Shown one piece after another: positions 40,718 to 49,414 of a stretch of DNA of 64,000 bases (its first letter is position 1; every line of letters starts with the position of its first letter). Both the position numbers and the translations under genes were made by a program. The notes beneath the pieces are model-generated. The model saw only the letters and a program-made list of their open reading frames with translations, was not told the origin of the DNA and made no database searches. The stretch comes from JBASEY01 sp049652745 (lineage in GTDB: Bacteria; CSSED10-310), in NCBI GenBank assembly GCA_049652745.1, contig JBASEY010000030.1, positions 85,697 to 149,696 of the forward strand. The letters run 5' to 3'.

Positions 40718-42160
40718 ATGAACGCCCAATATGAATTATATCTGAAAAAACCCGATGCTTTTTACGACGATTTTAAGCGAAAAGGCGGAAATACCAAGGT
40801 CACACACTACTGCCCCGGATGCGGACACGGCATCATCCACAAATATCTCGCCGAAGCCATCGACAAACTGGGTATACAGGATAAAACCATCCTGGTCAGC
40901 CCGGTCGGCTGCTCCGTATTCGCTTACTATTACTTTGATGTCGGCAACTCCCAAGCCGCCCACGGCCGAGCGCCGGCGCTCGCTACCGGCATCAAACGCG
41001 CTCACCCCGAATCCATCGTCATCTCATATCAGGGCGACGGTGATTTGGCAGCTATCGGAACCGCCGAAATCATCCATGCTGCAAACCGAGGCGAAAACAT
41101 CACCGTGATTTTCGTAAACAATGCGATTTACGGTATGACCGGCGGCCAAATGGCGCCAACCACATTGGAAGGGCAAAAAACCACCACGACACCTTACGGC
41201 CGAAACTCCGGAAACGAAGGTTTTCCCATTCGCATGACGGAATTGCTGGCCACCCTTGAAGCGCCGGTCTACATCGAACGCGTCTCGTTGCACGACGCTC
41301 CGAACCGAAACAAGGCCAGAAAAGCCATTTTCAAAGCTTTGAAAAACCAAACGGAAAACAAAGGTTTTTCATTTGTCGAAGTTCTGTCGCAATGCCCGAC
41401 CGGTTGGAAAATCGACGAAGCGCCTCAATCACTGAATTGGATAAAAGAAAAAATGCTCCCGTATTTTGAACTCGGCGTCAAACGGGATAAATCCGAAGAA
41501 GCAACCCCTGTTACGTTTCCCAAGCGAATCTGGGATACAGATACGATCATCAAAAACTTGGGACTTGTCGAACTCGATGTTAAAAAACGTGCCGACCGAA
41601 ATGCCATACCGGAAAAATATCGAAATCCTCGGATAAAAATCGCCGGTTTCGGCGGCCAAGGCGTATTGACGCTGGGCGTCATCCTTGCCGGATGCGGAAT
41701 GATGGAAGATTACAACGTGGCTTGGTTGCCATCCTATGGGCCGGAAATGCGAGGCGGTACCGCTCACTGTCACGTCACGATCAGCGACAAACAAATCGGC
41801 TCCCCTCTGGTCACGCGTTCCACCGTCTGTATTGCAATGAACAAACCATCACAGGTCAAATTTGAAATGGAACTGGTTCCCGGCGGCCTGCTGTTGAGTA
41901 ACAGCTCGATGATCGACATTCCACCGGCACGAAAAGACATCGAAGTGCTGTCCATTCCCGTTACGGAAATCGCCAACAAACTGGGCTCTTCGAAAGTCGC
42001 CAACATGATCATGATCGGCGCTTACCTTGAATTGTCAAAAGTCATTTCTTTTGAAACACTGGATCTGGTTTTGAAAAACATGTTGAAAAAAGCTTCGCTG
42101 CTCGATCTGAACAAGAAAGCGATAGAAGCCGGACGGGAAGCCGCCCGAAAACGATCCTGA
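40718..42160 (+). CDS. 2-oxoacid:ferredoxin oxidoreductase, fused beta-gamma subunit
   Basis: 480 residues, a fusion. Residues 1-250 are the thiamine-diphosphate-binding beta subunit (THYCPGCGHGIIHKYLAEAI, SPVGCSVFAYYYF, YQGDGDLAAIGTAEIIHAAN with the GDG-N30-N type motif, NNAIYGMTGGQMAPTT). After a linker, residues 305-480 are the gamma subunit (IAGFGGQGVLTLGVILAG, PSYGPEMRGGTAHCHV). In many organisms these are separate proteins. The S66 peptidase gene follows after one base. Confidence 0.9.
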   Translation: MNAQYELYLKKPDAFYDDFKRKGGNTKVTHYCPGCGHGIIHKYLAEAIDKLGIQDKTILVSPVGCSVFAYYYFDVGNSQAAHGRAPALATGIKRAHPESIVISYQGDGDLAAIGTAEIIHAANRGENITVIFVNNAIYGMTGGQMAPTTLEGQKTTTTPYGRNSGNEGFPIRMTELLATLEAPVYIERVSLHDAPNRNKARKAIFKALKNQTENKGFSFVEVLSQCPTGWKIDEAPQSLNWIKEKMLPYFELGVKRDKSEEATPVTFPKRIWDTDTIIKNLGLVELDVKKRADRNAIPEKYRNPRIKIAGFGGQGVLTLGVILAGCGMMEDYNVAWLPSYGPEMRGGTAHCHVTISDKQIGSPLVTRSTVCIAMNKPSQVKFEMELVPGGLLLSNSSMIDIPPARKDIEVLSIPVTEIANKLGSSKVANMIMIGAYLELSKVISFETLDLVLKNMLKKASLLDLNKKAIEAGREAARKRS

Positions 42161-42161
42161 C

Positions 42162-43118
42162 ATGAACCGGGATTCAGCTCTGACTCCATTGAAGGCCTCG
42201 GCGCTGAAACCTGGAGATACCGTTGCTATAGTTGCACCTGCAAGCCCCCCGAATCCGGTTTTCCTGGATTCGGGGGTGCGTTTTTTAGAGGAAGCCGGAT
42301 ATCGAGTGGTCTTTGGCAGGCATTTACTGGACAGACAAGGCTATCTCGCTGGCAGCGACAGTGACCGGGCATCCGACTTCAATGCCATGATCCACGATCG
42401 GGATGTGCGGGCGATTTTTTGTGCCCGCGGCGGCTATGGAACAGCCCGGATCGCTCCTTTGATCGATTATGACCACCTACGTGAAGACCCTAAAATAATC
42501 GTGGGTTTCAGCGATATCACATTGCTTTTAGCTGCAATATGGCGGAACTGCAGGCTGATCACCTTTCATGGGCCGCTTATGAGCGATCCGACAACGTCAA
42601 AATGGTCGCTTCAACACATGCTGAGCCAGTTGACCGGCTCAATCGATCCACAATGGCCGATTTCGGAAATCGGCAAACCTGCTTGGACGACGCCGTTTGG
42701 CCGAAACAACGTTGTAGGCCGTCTGTTCGGCGGATGCTTATCTATCCTGGCAACTTTACCTGGAACACCATGGAATCCGGATTTTTCAACTTCGATTTTT
42801 TTTATCGAAGAAATCGGAGAAGCACCTTATCGAATCGACCGTATGTTGACCCATTTGTTAAATGCCGGATGGTTTATAAATGTTCGAGCCGTCTTGACGG
42901 GAAGCTTCAAAAATTGTGTTCAACGACTGGACGATCCGGAACCTACACCGGATACCGAGACCCTTCTTCACGATTTTTTGACATCGCTTCAAATTCCGTT
43001 TATGACCGGCCTTCCCTTCGGTCACGATACCCATAATCTCACCATCCCTTTCGGAGGTTTGATCGAAGCGGGACCCGAAGGCGTCCTTCAGTTGGAAAAA
43101 TCCGTCGACTGTCAGTAA
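42162..43118 (+). CDS. LD-carboxypeptidase, peptidase family S66
   Basis: 318 residues. The family cleaves the L,D bond of murein tetrapeptides in cell-wall recycling. Seen: LKPGDTVAIVAPASPPNP, FCARGGYGTARI, the nucleophile loop VGFSDITLLL, the glutamate in FIEEIGEAPYRIDRM, and the histidine in LPFGHDTHN: together the Ser-Glu-His triad. It follows the VOR operon with a single base between stop and start. The last 7 bases overlap the convergent gene. Confidence 0.88.
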   Translation: MNRDSALTPLKASALKPGDTVAIVAPASPPNPVFLDSGVRFLEEAGYRVVFGRHLLDRQGYLAGSDSDRASDFNAMIHDRDVRAIFCARGGYGTARIAPLIDYDHLREDPKIIVGFSDITLLLAAIWRNCRLITFHGPLMSDPTTSKWSLQHMLSQLTGSIDPQWPISEIGKPAWTTPFGRNNVVGRLFGGCLSILATLPGTPWNPDFSTSIFFIEEIGEAPYRIDRMLTHLLNAGWFINVRAVLTGSFKNCVQRLDDPEPTPDTETLLHDFLTSLQIPFMTGLPFGHDTHNLTIPFGGLIEAGPEGVLQLEKSVDCQ

Positions 43119-43498
43119 TATTCTTCCGTCTTTTTATTGACCTCAAAATGCCAAATATATTTGTAAACAATCAGATTGACCGGATAATCATACCAAATCG
43201 ATACTTGATATTCCTGAGTGTTGTAATCGACTTTGATATGGGAATCCACAATCGGTAAATTCTTTTTTTTGGCAAACGCTATAAGTTTGTTATAAATGCT
43301 TTTTGCCTCATTCTGAGTGGGTCTCTGATTGAGTTTATCGTAGTTGACCAATTCCTGCGCGTATCCATTTAAAGACATATTTTTAAAATATGGGGCTCCG
43401 AAGGAATAGATAAGAAAAACAGCAAGTATCAGAAGAACAAACCCGATAATGGAATATACTTTTTCGTTGCCCTGTTGGTTTCTTAAAATATTTTTCAT
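43112..43498 (-). CDS. Small membrane-anchored protein of unknown function
   Basis: 128 residues: a short basic N-terminus, one membrane helix (about 15-35, IGFVLLILAVFLIYSFGAP), and a roughly 90-residue domain rich in aromatic and charged residues (KVDYNTQEYQVSIWYDYPVN). Start supported by GGAGG upstream. The shape resembles small pseudopilin-like or DUF4845-like membrane proteins, but I do not recognise it firmly. It lies 16 bases after the ROK gene on the same strand. Confidence 0.6.
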   Translation of the reverse strand: MKNILRNQQGNEKVYSIIGFVLLILAVFLIYSFGAPYFKNMSLNGYAQELVNYDKLNQRPTQNEAKSIYNKLIAFAKKKNLPIVDSHIKVDYNTQEYQVSIWYDYPVNLIVYKYIWHFEVNKKTEEYY

Positions 43499-43514
43499 AT
43501 CAACCTCCTGACAT

Positions 43515-44465
43515 TCATATACAAGCTGATATCGTTCCTGCCGCCATCATCAACCCGGCACCGATTACAGCAGCGTCGTTTCCCAGCGTTCCCGGCCGAA
43601 TCGAAAGATTGTCCGTCAGTGACGGGAACCCGAATCGCTCGATTGAATTTCGAACAGGTTTCTCCAGGACGTCCCACGCAGCGCTGATTCCTCCGCCAAT
43701 GATGCAATGGCGCAGATTCAATGTGACGGCGGCCGCAACGATCACACGGCCAAGAGCCGTTCCATAGCGGTTAGCGACACCGGCAGCAATGGTATCACCG
43801 TTTCGAGCCGATTCAAATAAATGTTTTACGCTGAAGTCCGCCATAGACTTCCATCTTGCTTGAGCCCCTGCATGGCTCCGGTAATCACGCCACAAGCCTT
43901 TGATCGACAAGCAGGTCTCAGCGTGGCCCCAACCTCCGCACCCGCATTTTTCATCGGTATCGAACAGCGGAATATGGCCTAATTCCGTTGAATACCCATC
44001 CTGCCCCAGCCAAGGACGGCCATTCAGCATGATAGATGACCCCAGCCCGGTCCCCAGAGTCAACATGACAAACATCTCAAGTCCCTTTGCCGCCCCACAT
44101 AGATATTCGCCTAATGCGGCAGCATCGGCATCGTTGAGGATTCCGACGGACAACCCGACTATGGCTTCAAGTTTTTCTTTTATGGGATAGTGTTCAATAC
44201 CTTTTACGTTCGGCATCAGAGTTACGACGCCGCGTTTTGAGTTCAAGGGCCCCGGCAGACCGATTCCGACGGCATGGATTCTATCACATTCTTTCGATAA
44301 AAGGGTTTTCACTGCTTCCGCCAGAACATCCAGAACCGCTTCTGAACCTCCTTCCACCGGCGTCGCGATCTCAAGACCCGAATGCAGTTTTCCCGTTTGA
44401 TCGACAACGGCTCCACGGATATGGGTAGCTCCCATGTCAATTCCTATGGCCTTTTCTGTCTTCAT
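43515..44465 (-). CDS. ROK-family sugar kinase (glucokinase-like)
   Basis: 316 residues. ATP-binding AIGIDMGATHIRGAVVDQ, sugar-binding NDADAAALGEYLCGAAKG, TLGTGLGSSIMLNG, the catalytic ELGHIPL and the zinc-binding CGCGGWGHAET. In the zinc motif the last cysteine is replaced by histidine, which also occurs in the family and can still bind zinc. The C-terminal GGGISAAWD block is present. It probably phosphorylates glucose or a related hexose. Confidence 0.88.
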   Translation of the reverse strand: MKTEKAIGIDMGATHIRGAVVDQTGKLHSGLEIATPVEGGSEAVLDVLAEAVKTLLSKECDRIHAVGIGLPGPLNSKRGVVTLMPNVKGIEHYPIKEKLEAIVGLSVGILNDADAAALGEYLCGAAKGLEMFVMLTLGTGLGSSIMLNGRPWLGQDGYSTELGHIPLFDTDEKCGCGGWGHAETCLSIKGLWRDYRSHAGAQARWKSMADFSVKHLFESARNGDTIAAGVANRYGTALGRVIVAAAVTLNLRHCIIGGGISAAWDVLEKPVRNSIERFGFPSLTDNLSIRPGTLGNDAAVIGAGLMMAAGTISACI

Positions 44466-44500
44466 AAATTACCATCTCCCAAGCTTTTTATTAAAAACCT

Positions 44501-44528
44501 TTACCAAGGAAAAGTAAACACCTATAAT
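44501..44528 (+). promoter_or_regulatory. Predicted promoter for the M6 metalloprotease
   Basis: TTACCA (44501-44506), 16-base spacer, consensus TATAAT (44523-44528), which sits in the palindrome CCTATAATAGG. It lies 85 bases before the protease start in the gap to the divergent ROK gene. Confidence 0.45.
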
Positions 44529-44612
44529 AGGGCGATTTTATTCCGTGTTCACTGCATCTTAAAGGACGCCGAGCACGATCAGTTCTTTTATCAATGCTTT
44601 TTGGGAGGAATC

Positions 44613-47387
44613 ATGTCAAAGCTAAAAAATTCCACATCAACGATGGTGCTTGCAGGCATCATTGCGATTCTTTTTCTGGATACGGCCCTTGCGGCTCCGC
44701 CTATTCCAGGAACTTATGACCCGGTCACCATGACTTTTTACGAGACCGGGCTGAAAGTGCCGTTGAACCACGATGAGCCCGGTCCAATGCGCTCGAAAGA
44801 TGCCTATAGAGGTGTATGGTATTTCCCCGTTCTATTTGTCGAAACCCCGGACTTTTCGCACACTTATTCGGTTGGAGAATGGTCTGAACAGCTCTTCACG
44901 ATCGACACTCACGAAACGGGAAGTATGCGGGATTACTACCGGGAAATTTCATACGGCAAGTTTGATGTCGACGGAGTCGCTCTTGGATGGATCATGGCCG
45001 ATAACAATTATTCCCACTATCATCAGAACAACTATGGTTTCGGCGGAGGCGCTGCAGAACTGGCCAGGGAAGCGGTTTTGAAAGCGGAAGCTCTGTACAA
45101 TCCGGACTGGAGCCAATTTGACAATGATGGAGACGGCTTAGTTGACGGTGTTGTCATCATCCACATGGGCCAAGGCGGCGAAGGCGGCAATCCCAATCAA
45201 ATCTGGTCACACGTCAGTTCCTTTGATCCAATCGAACTGGATGGCGTCAAGATTTCCCGTTATTCCATTCAGCCTGAAACCCGACTTGGAAATCAAATGG
45301 AAACGATCGGCACCCTGTGTCATGAACACGGTCATGTTCTAGGTTTGCCGGACCTTTACGATATTGACTATACATCCAAACCAGATCCCGTCGGGTATTA
45401 TTGTCTGATGGCGAGCGGTTCGTCCGGCGGTAAGCCGATGGGATCACGCCCGGCACACCTCAGTGCGTGGTGTAAATCTGAGCTGGGTTGGATTACGCCG
45501 ACAGTATTGACCGATCCGGGCAATTTTACGATCGATGCCATCCAGACATACGAAACAAATAACACGTATAAAATCGAAATTCCGAACTCACCCAATGAGT
45601 ATTTTCTGCTGGCAAATCGTTGGATGGGTGCATCACTCAAGTTTGAAGCCATACCGGCGCGCTTTCTTGGCGGCCTTTTAATCTATCATGTCGATAATAA
45701 CATTAAAGGTTCTAATACCGGAACGAGTGATTTTTGGCGAGTCAAAATCGTCGATGCCGGTTCCAATACACCCAGAGATCTGGCCGATGCCGGCTTTTCC
45801 ACCGATACCAAGACCACGTTTGGACGCTTTACAGACCCCAATACCAACGGTAACTACCACCCAAGCGGTATAACGGTTGACAATGTTTCCGCACGCGGAG
45901 AACACATGTCGTTCAGCGTGAACTTCGAACCGGTCCTGATGCTGAAAGAATACGAAATCAAACCGTTGGGAAACAAACGATTTTCGTTGAATGTGACTCT
46001 TGAGAATATCACTGGCATCACAACCGAGGACCTTGATTTGATTATCGCCACCTCAGCCTCAAATGTTCAATTTGAAACCGCCAAAGCTTCTTTAGGTGTT
46101 ATAGGCCCCAAAAAATCAGCGACCAGCACAGCCTTCATTTTTAAAACCACAGACGATGTTACCAGTTTCCAAAATTTTACCGTCAAAGCTCAAAGCAGCG
46201 GCTACGAAGGCAATAACATCTCATTAACTATACCGATCAATCCCGCTCGAATTTTAATCGTCGACGAAGACCACACCAAAGCCAAAGATCATAATGTCGA
46301 GCTTTACTGGATGGATGCACTCGATAAAATCCCAGTTGATTACCAAGTTTGGAAAGTTCGAGATCGAAACCTGCCTTTCTTGACCATGATCGAGCTCTAT
46401 GATGTGGTTATTTGGTGTGACGGCACTTCCCAGAACACCACACCGAAGGCTGGTTCTTCACTTGATTTGATCGCTCATTTTCTTGACAGAGGCGGCGACC
46501 TTATTTGGTCATCTCAAGAATTCCTGTATTCACAATATAAATATCCGGCCTATCAAGTAACAAAGCCGGGGGATTTTGTCAGGGAATACTTACATATCCT
46601 TGAGTTTGAGCAAGACGAATATTTTTATGATGGATTTGGAGTTGCTGGGACGATTACGAAAGGTCTGCACCTTCGATTGAAAGATGTGTATTCTAAAGAT
46701 CCGGACGCTTACTCAACCAGTGATTTCGACTGGTGGCCGGATGAGTTCCTCACTGATAACACCTGTATTCCTATTTTAACCGCAGGTGATCGCGAATATC
46801 CAGCCGGAGCTCCCGATGAATGGAAAACAGAAGAAGATATATTGAAAAACGCCACGTGCGCCATGCTGTACCAAGGCCAGTACCGTTTGATGTTCATGAG
46901 CGCCGGCCTCCACGGAATATCACTGGATCAAGCCGATCATCCGAATACGCGCCAGGAATTCCTCAGACGCATATTGGTATGGTTCGGAATCATCGATGAC
47001 GATGAGTATCCGCTGGGCGTCAGATTAGAGATGCCGGACATGGCTCATCCCGGCGATGAGTTCTTCGTTACCGGTTATCTGGACAACCCGGGTGCACCCC
47101 TGACGGACGTAGCGACGTTCTTCATCCTGGAAGTCTACGGTAATTTCTGGTTCTGGCCCTCCTGGGTCTATTTCGACTATCCGGATCACCCGGACATCGA
47201 TTTCAGTTTTGTCGATGTTCCAACCGGCACTACAAGCATCACCGTCATTCCTGAGTTTACCTGGCCGGATACCGGACAGGAAATCGTTACAGGCCTGGGA
47301 TTCTTCGGTGCGATGCTGAACCCGGAAATGAACGATACTATGGGTGAGTTTGCTTTCAAACAATGGGGGTACGGGCCGAAGAACTAA
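44613..47387 (+). CDS. Secreted M6-family metalloprotease with C-terminal beta domain
   Basis: 924 residues from the ATG at 44613 (GGGAGGA upstream). Signal peptide about 1-27 (cleavage near ALA-AP). Catalytic domain about 60-400 with HEHGHVLGLPDLYD (H237, E238, H241 and D247), and the M6 companion motif GYYCLMASG. Calcium-type FDNDGDGLVDGV precedes it. Then a beta-sandwich (about 430-540), a Rossmann-like region (about 545-790, ARILIVDEDHTKAKDHNVEL), and a C-terminal domain (about 795-924) with LEVYGNFWFWPSW. That last domain recurs in the beta-helix protein at 47951-49357. It probably acts outside the cell or on its surface; export by the nearby type II system is inference. Confidence 0.85.
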   Translation: MSKLKNSTSTMVLAGIIAILFLDTALAAPPIPGTYDPVTMTFYETGLKVPLNHDEPGPMRSKDAYRGVWYFPVLFVETPDFSHTYSVGEWSEQLFTIDTHETGSMRDYYREISYGKFDVDGVALGWIMADNNYSHYHQNNYGFGGGAAELAREAVLKAEALYNPDWSQFDNDGDGLVDGVVIIHMGQGGEGGNPNQIWSHVSSFDPIELDGVKISRYSIQPETRLGNQMETIGTLCHEHGHVLGLPDLYDIDYTSKPDPVGYYCLMASGSSGGKPMGSRPAHLSAWCKSELGWITPTVLTDPGNFTIDAIQTYETNNTYKIEIPNSPNEYFLLANRWMGASLKFEAIPARFLGGLLIYHVDNNIKGSNTGTSDFWRVKIVDAGSNTPRDLADAGFSTDTKTTFGRFTDPNTNGNYHPSGITVDNVSARGEHMSFSVNFEPVLMLKEYEIKPLGNKRFSLNVTLENITGITTEDLDLIIATSASNVQFETAKASLGVIGPKKSATSTAFIFKTTDDVTSFQNFTVKAQSSGYEGNNISLTIPINPARILIVDEDHTKAKDHNVELYWMDALDKIPVDYQVWKVRDRNLPFLTMIELYDVVIWCDGTSQNTTPKAGSSLDLIAHFLDRGGDLIWSSQEFLYSQYKYPAYQVTKPGDFVREYLHILEFEQDEYFYDGFGVAGTITKGLHLRLKDVYSKDPDAYSTSDFDWWPDEFLTDNTCIPILTAGDREYPAGAPDEWKTEEDILKNATCAMLYQGQYRLMFMSAGLHGISLDQADHPNTRQEFLRRILVWFGIIDDDEYPLGVRLEMPDMAHPGDEFFVTGYLDNPGAPLTDVATFFILEVYGNFWFWPSWVYFDYPDHPDIDFSFVDVPTGTTSITVIPEFTWPDTGQEIVTGLGFFGAMLNPEMNDTMGEFAFKQWGYGPKN

Positions 47388-47440
47388 TTTGGATGAGTAA
47401 TAGTTAATTCGAAAGCATTTTGCACGACGACTATCATTTG

Positions 47441-47508
47441 CCTGACAAAAGAAGAAGCGGCCGCAGAATCTTTGCCTGAATAAAGGAGAAGCGGCCGCAG
47501 AATCTTTA
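47441..47508. repeat. 34-base tandem duplication
   Basis: Two adjacent 34-base copies (47441-47474 and 47475-47508), differing at 4 positions, each starting CCTGA and containing the palindrome GCGGCCGC followed by AGAATCTTT. Confidence 0.8.
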
Positions 47509-47810
47509 AAACGGGAGGCCTTGATTCAAAGCCTTCGAAAAAAAACTCAAATAGGGAAGTAAACAACCGGTTGGAAACAGCGGTTATCGAAAGAAGCGGG
47601 GCAGAGTCTGTATACAAACGTATCAGCGCCCTCTGATGATCGACTTTGCCATGAACTCAAAGAAGACTATTCCGTGATCGTCAGAAGCAGACGCTATGCG
47701 ATTCAGTCCGGTATTGGTCCTCCAGTATCGGAAGCGATCCGAGCAATCGGAGCAAATTCCGACCAAAAGGTTTGTCGAACAACTCAAGACGATAGCGGTT
47801 TGTAACCTGT

Positions 47811-47918
47811 AACTCATTGATTTTACAGTGTTTCATTTTGTAGTGCCAAGAGTTGTTTGTGCCTTGTTATCTCATTGGCTCTAAATACTTTTTATAAAAT
47901 CACTGTAAAAGATGAGTT
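47811..47918. mobile_element. Small inverted-repeat element (MITE-like or IS end)
   Basis: Left end AACTCATTGATTTTACAGTG (47811-47830); right end, read inward on the minus strand, AACTCATCTTTTACAGTG (47918-47901). The ends match apart from a 3-versus-1-base difference in the middle. No reading frame inside. A near copy of the end motif occurs at 63875-63891. Confidence 0.5.
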
Positions 47919-47950
47919 AAAAACAACGCAGCTTTCTGTTTTGACCAAGG

Positions 47951-49357
47951 TTATTCTGAATAGCTAAACACGACAGAGGCAATACCACTGAGTAAGTCAT
48001 CACCCGCATGGATGATATATTGTCCATCTCGGTCAAGGAATGCAGCATGGAACATGAGTCCATCAGCGGATCCACATTTGGAAGGCCATTCAAATTCCAT
48101 GATTGTAATGCCGAATTGCCCAACGGGTATCGTGACATATTCGAACTCAAACCGTTCCGTCCAAGATGGATGAAAGAAAAACCATCCATAAACATCCAAA
48201 ACGACAAACAATCGGAGCGGGTTTGTCCGGGCAATCCTGTTATTGACACACAGATCCAACTTAAAAGTCGATCCGGGCTTGAAAATCGTGTCATTCAATG
48301 CCAAAACAATTTCATATACCGGAGTCGGTGTAGGCGTACCAGTTGGTGTCGGCGTTTCGGTCGGTGTTCTTGATGGAGTGGGTGTCGGTGTTGGAGTCGG
48401 CGTGACAAAAGCCTGAAATGGAACATAGTGATAGCCCAGGTCCAACGCTCCTACATCCGGAAAATGATAGGGCGATGTTGTTCTGTCTTTTACGACAGGG
48501 AAATCATCCACCGACAATTCTTTGAAAGCGTCGACACAGGGGCTGTCGACAGAATAACCGGCATTCACTTGTGTCAAGTAATGATCTCCGTATATCGCAC
48601 TGACGAACAAAGGATTCGATTGCAAATTATTTCCGGAAAACCAGGTGTCGCTGTTCGAATACTCAACTCTCGGCTCACCATGAGTCTGAACGATTGCCTG
48701 CTGATTTTTCCATAAAATGGAATAGAGCACATCTATCTGATCACAGTATTCCGAATAGACGGCAACTGAATCATTTCGATGGAAAGTGCTGTGCAAGATT
48801 TTGATGGCGTCGGCAAAGCTGGAATAGATTCCCGCTCCACGAACCGCATTGTTTAGAACAAATAGGCAATTGGAAATTTCTATGTCTCGAACATTTTGTG
48901 AAAACAAGGCTCCACCGGAATTCTCAGCAATATTGCCTATGAATTCGCAGTCATAAACATTCAATTTTCCGCCCTGACAATAAATTGCTCCGCCATTTTC
49001 GCTCAAACCGTTTCGGAACGTTATCCCCTTGACAGATAAGTCAACACCTCCGGCAAGCAAGATCAAGTCCTGATGTTCGGCATCGACGATGCATCGTCCG
49101 GCATGATTTTCGGCACGAAGCGTCAGTCTCCTAACGCCATCGGGTATTAACAGGCCTCGATTACCTTCTCCTTTGTATAATCCATCTTTCAATATCACCG
49201 CATCTCCGTCGCTCACGCCATCCAGCACGTCTTGTATTTTCTGATCAGCCGAAGGGTCGACATAGTGGTCAGCCGCTTTTACGGTTCCGACAATCATAAA
49301 AAGTAAAGCTATTGCTGTGAGCCGGTTCAGTAAGTGATTTCGTTCTGATTCAATCAT
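47951..49357 (-). CDS. Exported right-handed beta-helix protein with shared C-terminal domain
   Basis: 468 residues. Signal peptide to about residue 28 (VKAADHYVDPS). Residues 30-310 form a parallel beta-helix with Pmp-like turns (ENGGAIYCQGG, NSGGALFSQN, GAGIYSSF). A low-complexity Thr-Pro linker (about 318-344, TPTPTPTP) leads to a C-terminal domain of about 120 residues with LDVYGWFFFHPSW, the same module as at the end of the M6 protease at 44613. It is probably a surface or secreted protein, perhaps carbohydrate-binding. It lies 57 bases after the Ig-like lipoprotein gene, itself downstream of gspD. Confidence 0.8.
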   Translation of the reverse strand: MIESERNHLLNRLTAIALLFMIVGTVKAADHYVDPSADQKIQDVLDGVSDGDAVILKDGLYKGEGNRGLLIPDGVRRLTLRAENHAGRCIVDAEHQDLILLAGGVDLSVKGITFRNGLSENGGAIYCQGGKLNVYDCEFIGNIAENSGGALFSQNVRDIEISNCLFVLNNAVRGAGIYSSFADAIKILHSTFHRNDSVAVYSEYCDQIDVLYSILWKNQQAIVQTHGEPRVEYSNSDTWFSGNNLQSNPLFVSAIYGDHYLTQVNAGYSVDSPCVDAFKELSVDDFPVVKDRTTSPYHFPDVGALDLGYHYVPFQAFVTPTPTPTPTPSRTPTETPTPTGTPTPTPVYEIVLALNDTIFKPGSTFKLDLCVNNRIARTNPLRLFVVLDVYGWFFFHPSWTERFEFEYVTIPVGQFGITIMEFEWPSKCGSADGLMFHAAFLDRDGQYIIHAGDDLLSGIASVVFSYSE

Positions 49358-49414
49358 TTACCATTCCTTTTTCAAATCATTCCCGCACGGTTCAACATCG
49401 TGGCCAATGAATTA

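Larger units (their letters stand above)
47388..47950. other. Gene-free region with repeats; probable decayed mobile element
   Basis: 563 bases with no convincing gene. It holds a 34-base tandem duplication (47441-47508) and a 108-base inverted-repeat-bounded stretch (47811-47918). A short plus-strand open stretch around 47636-47804 (HELKEDYSVIVRSRRYAIQS) loosely resembles the end of a DDE transposase, but it lacks a start and this is a weak impression. Confidence 0.45.

Noticed and set aside
47384..47817. Two short minus-strand open frames (47384-47617 and 47623-47817).
   Set aside because: They cover the tandem repeat and the decayed stretch; no start signals, no family resemblance.
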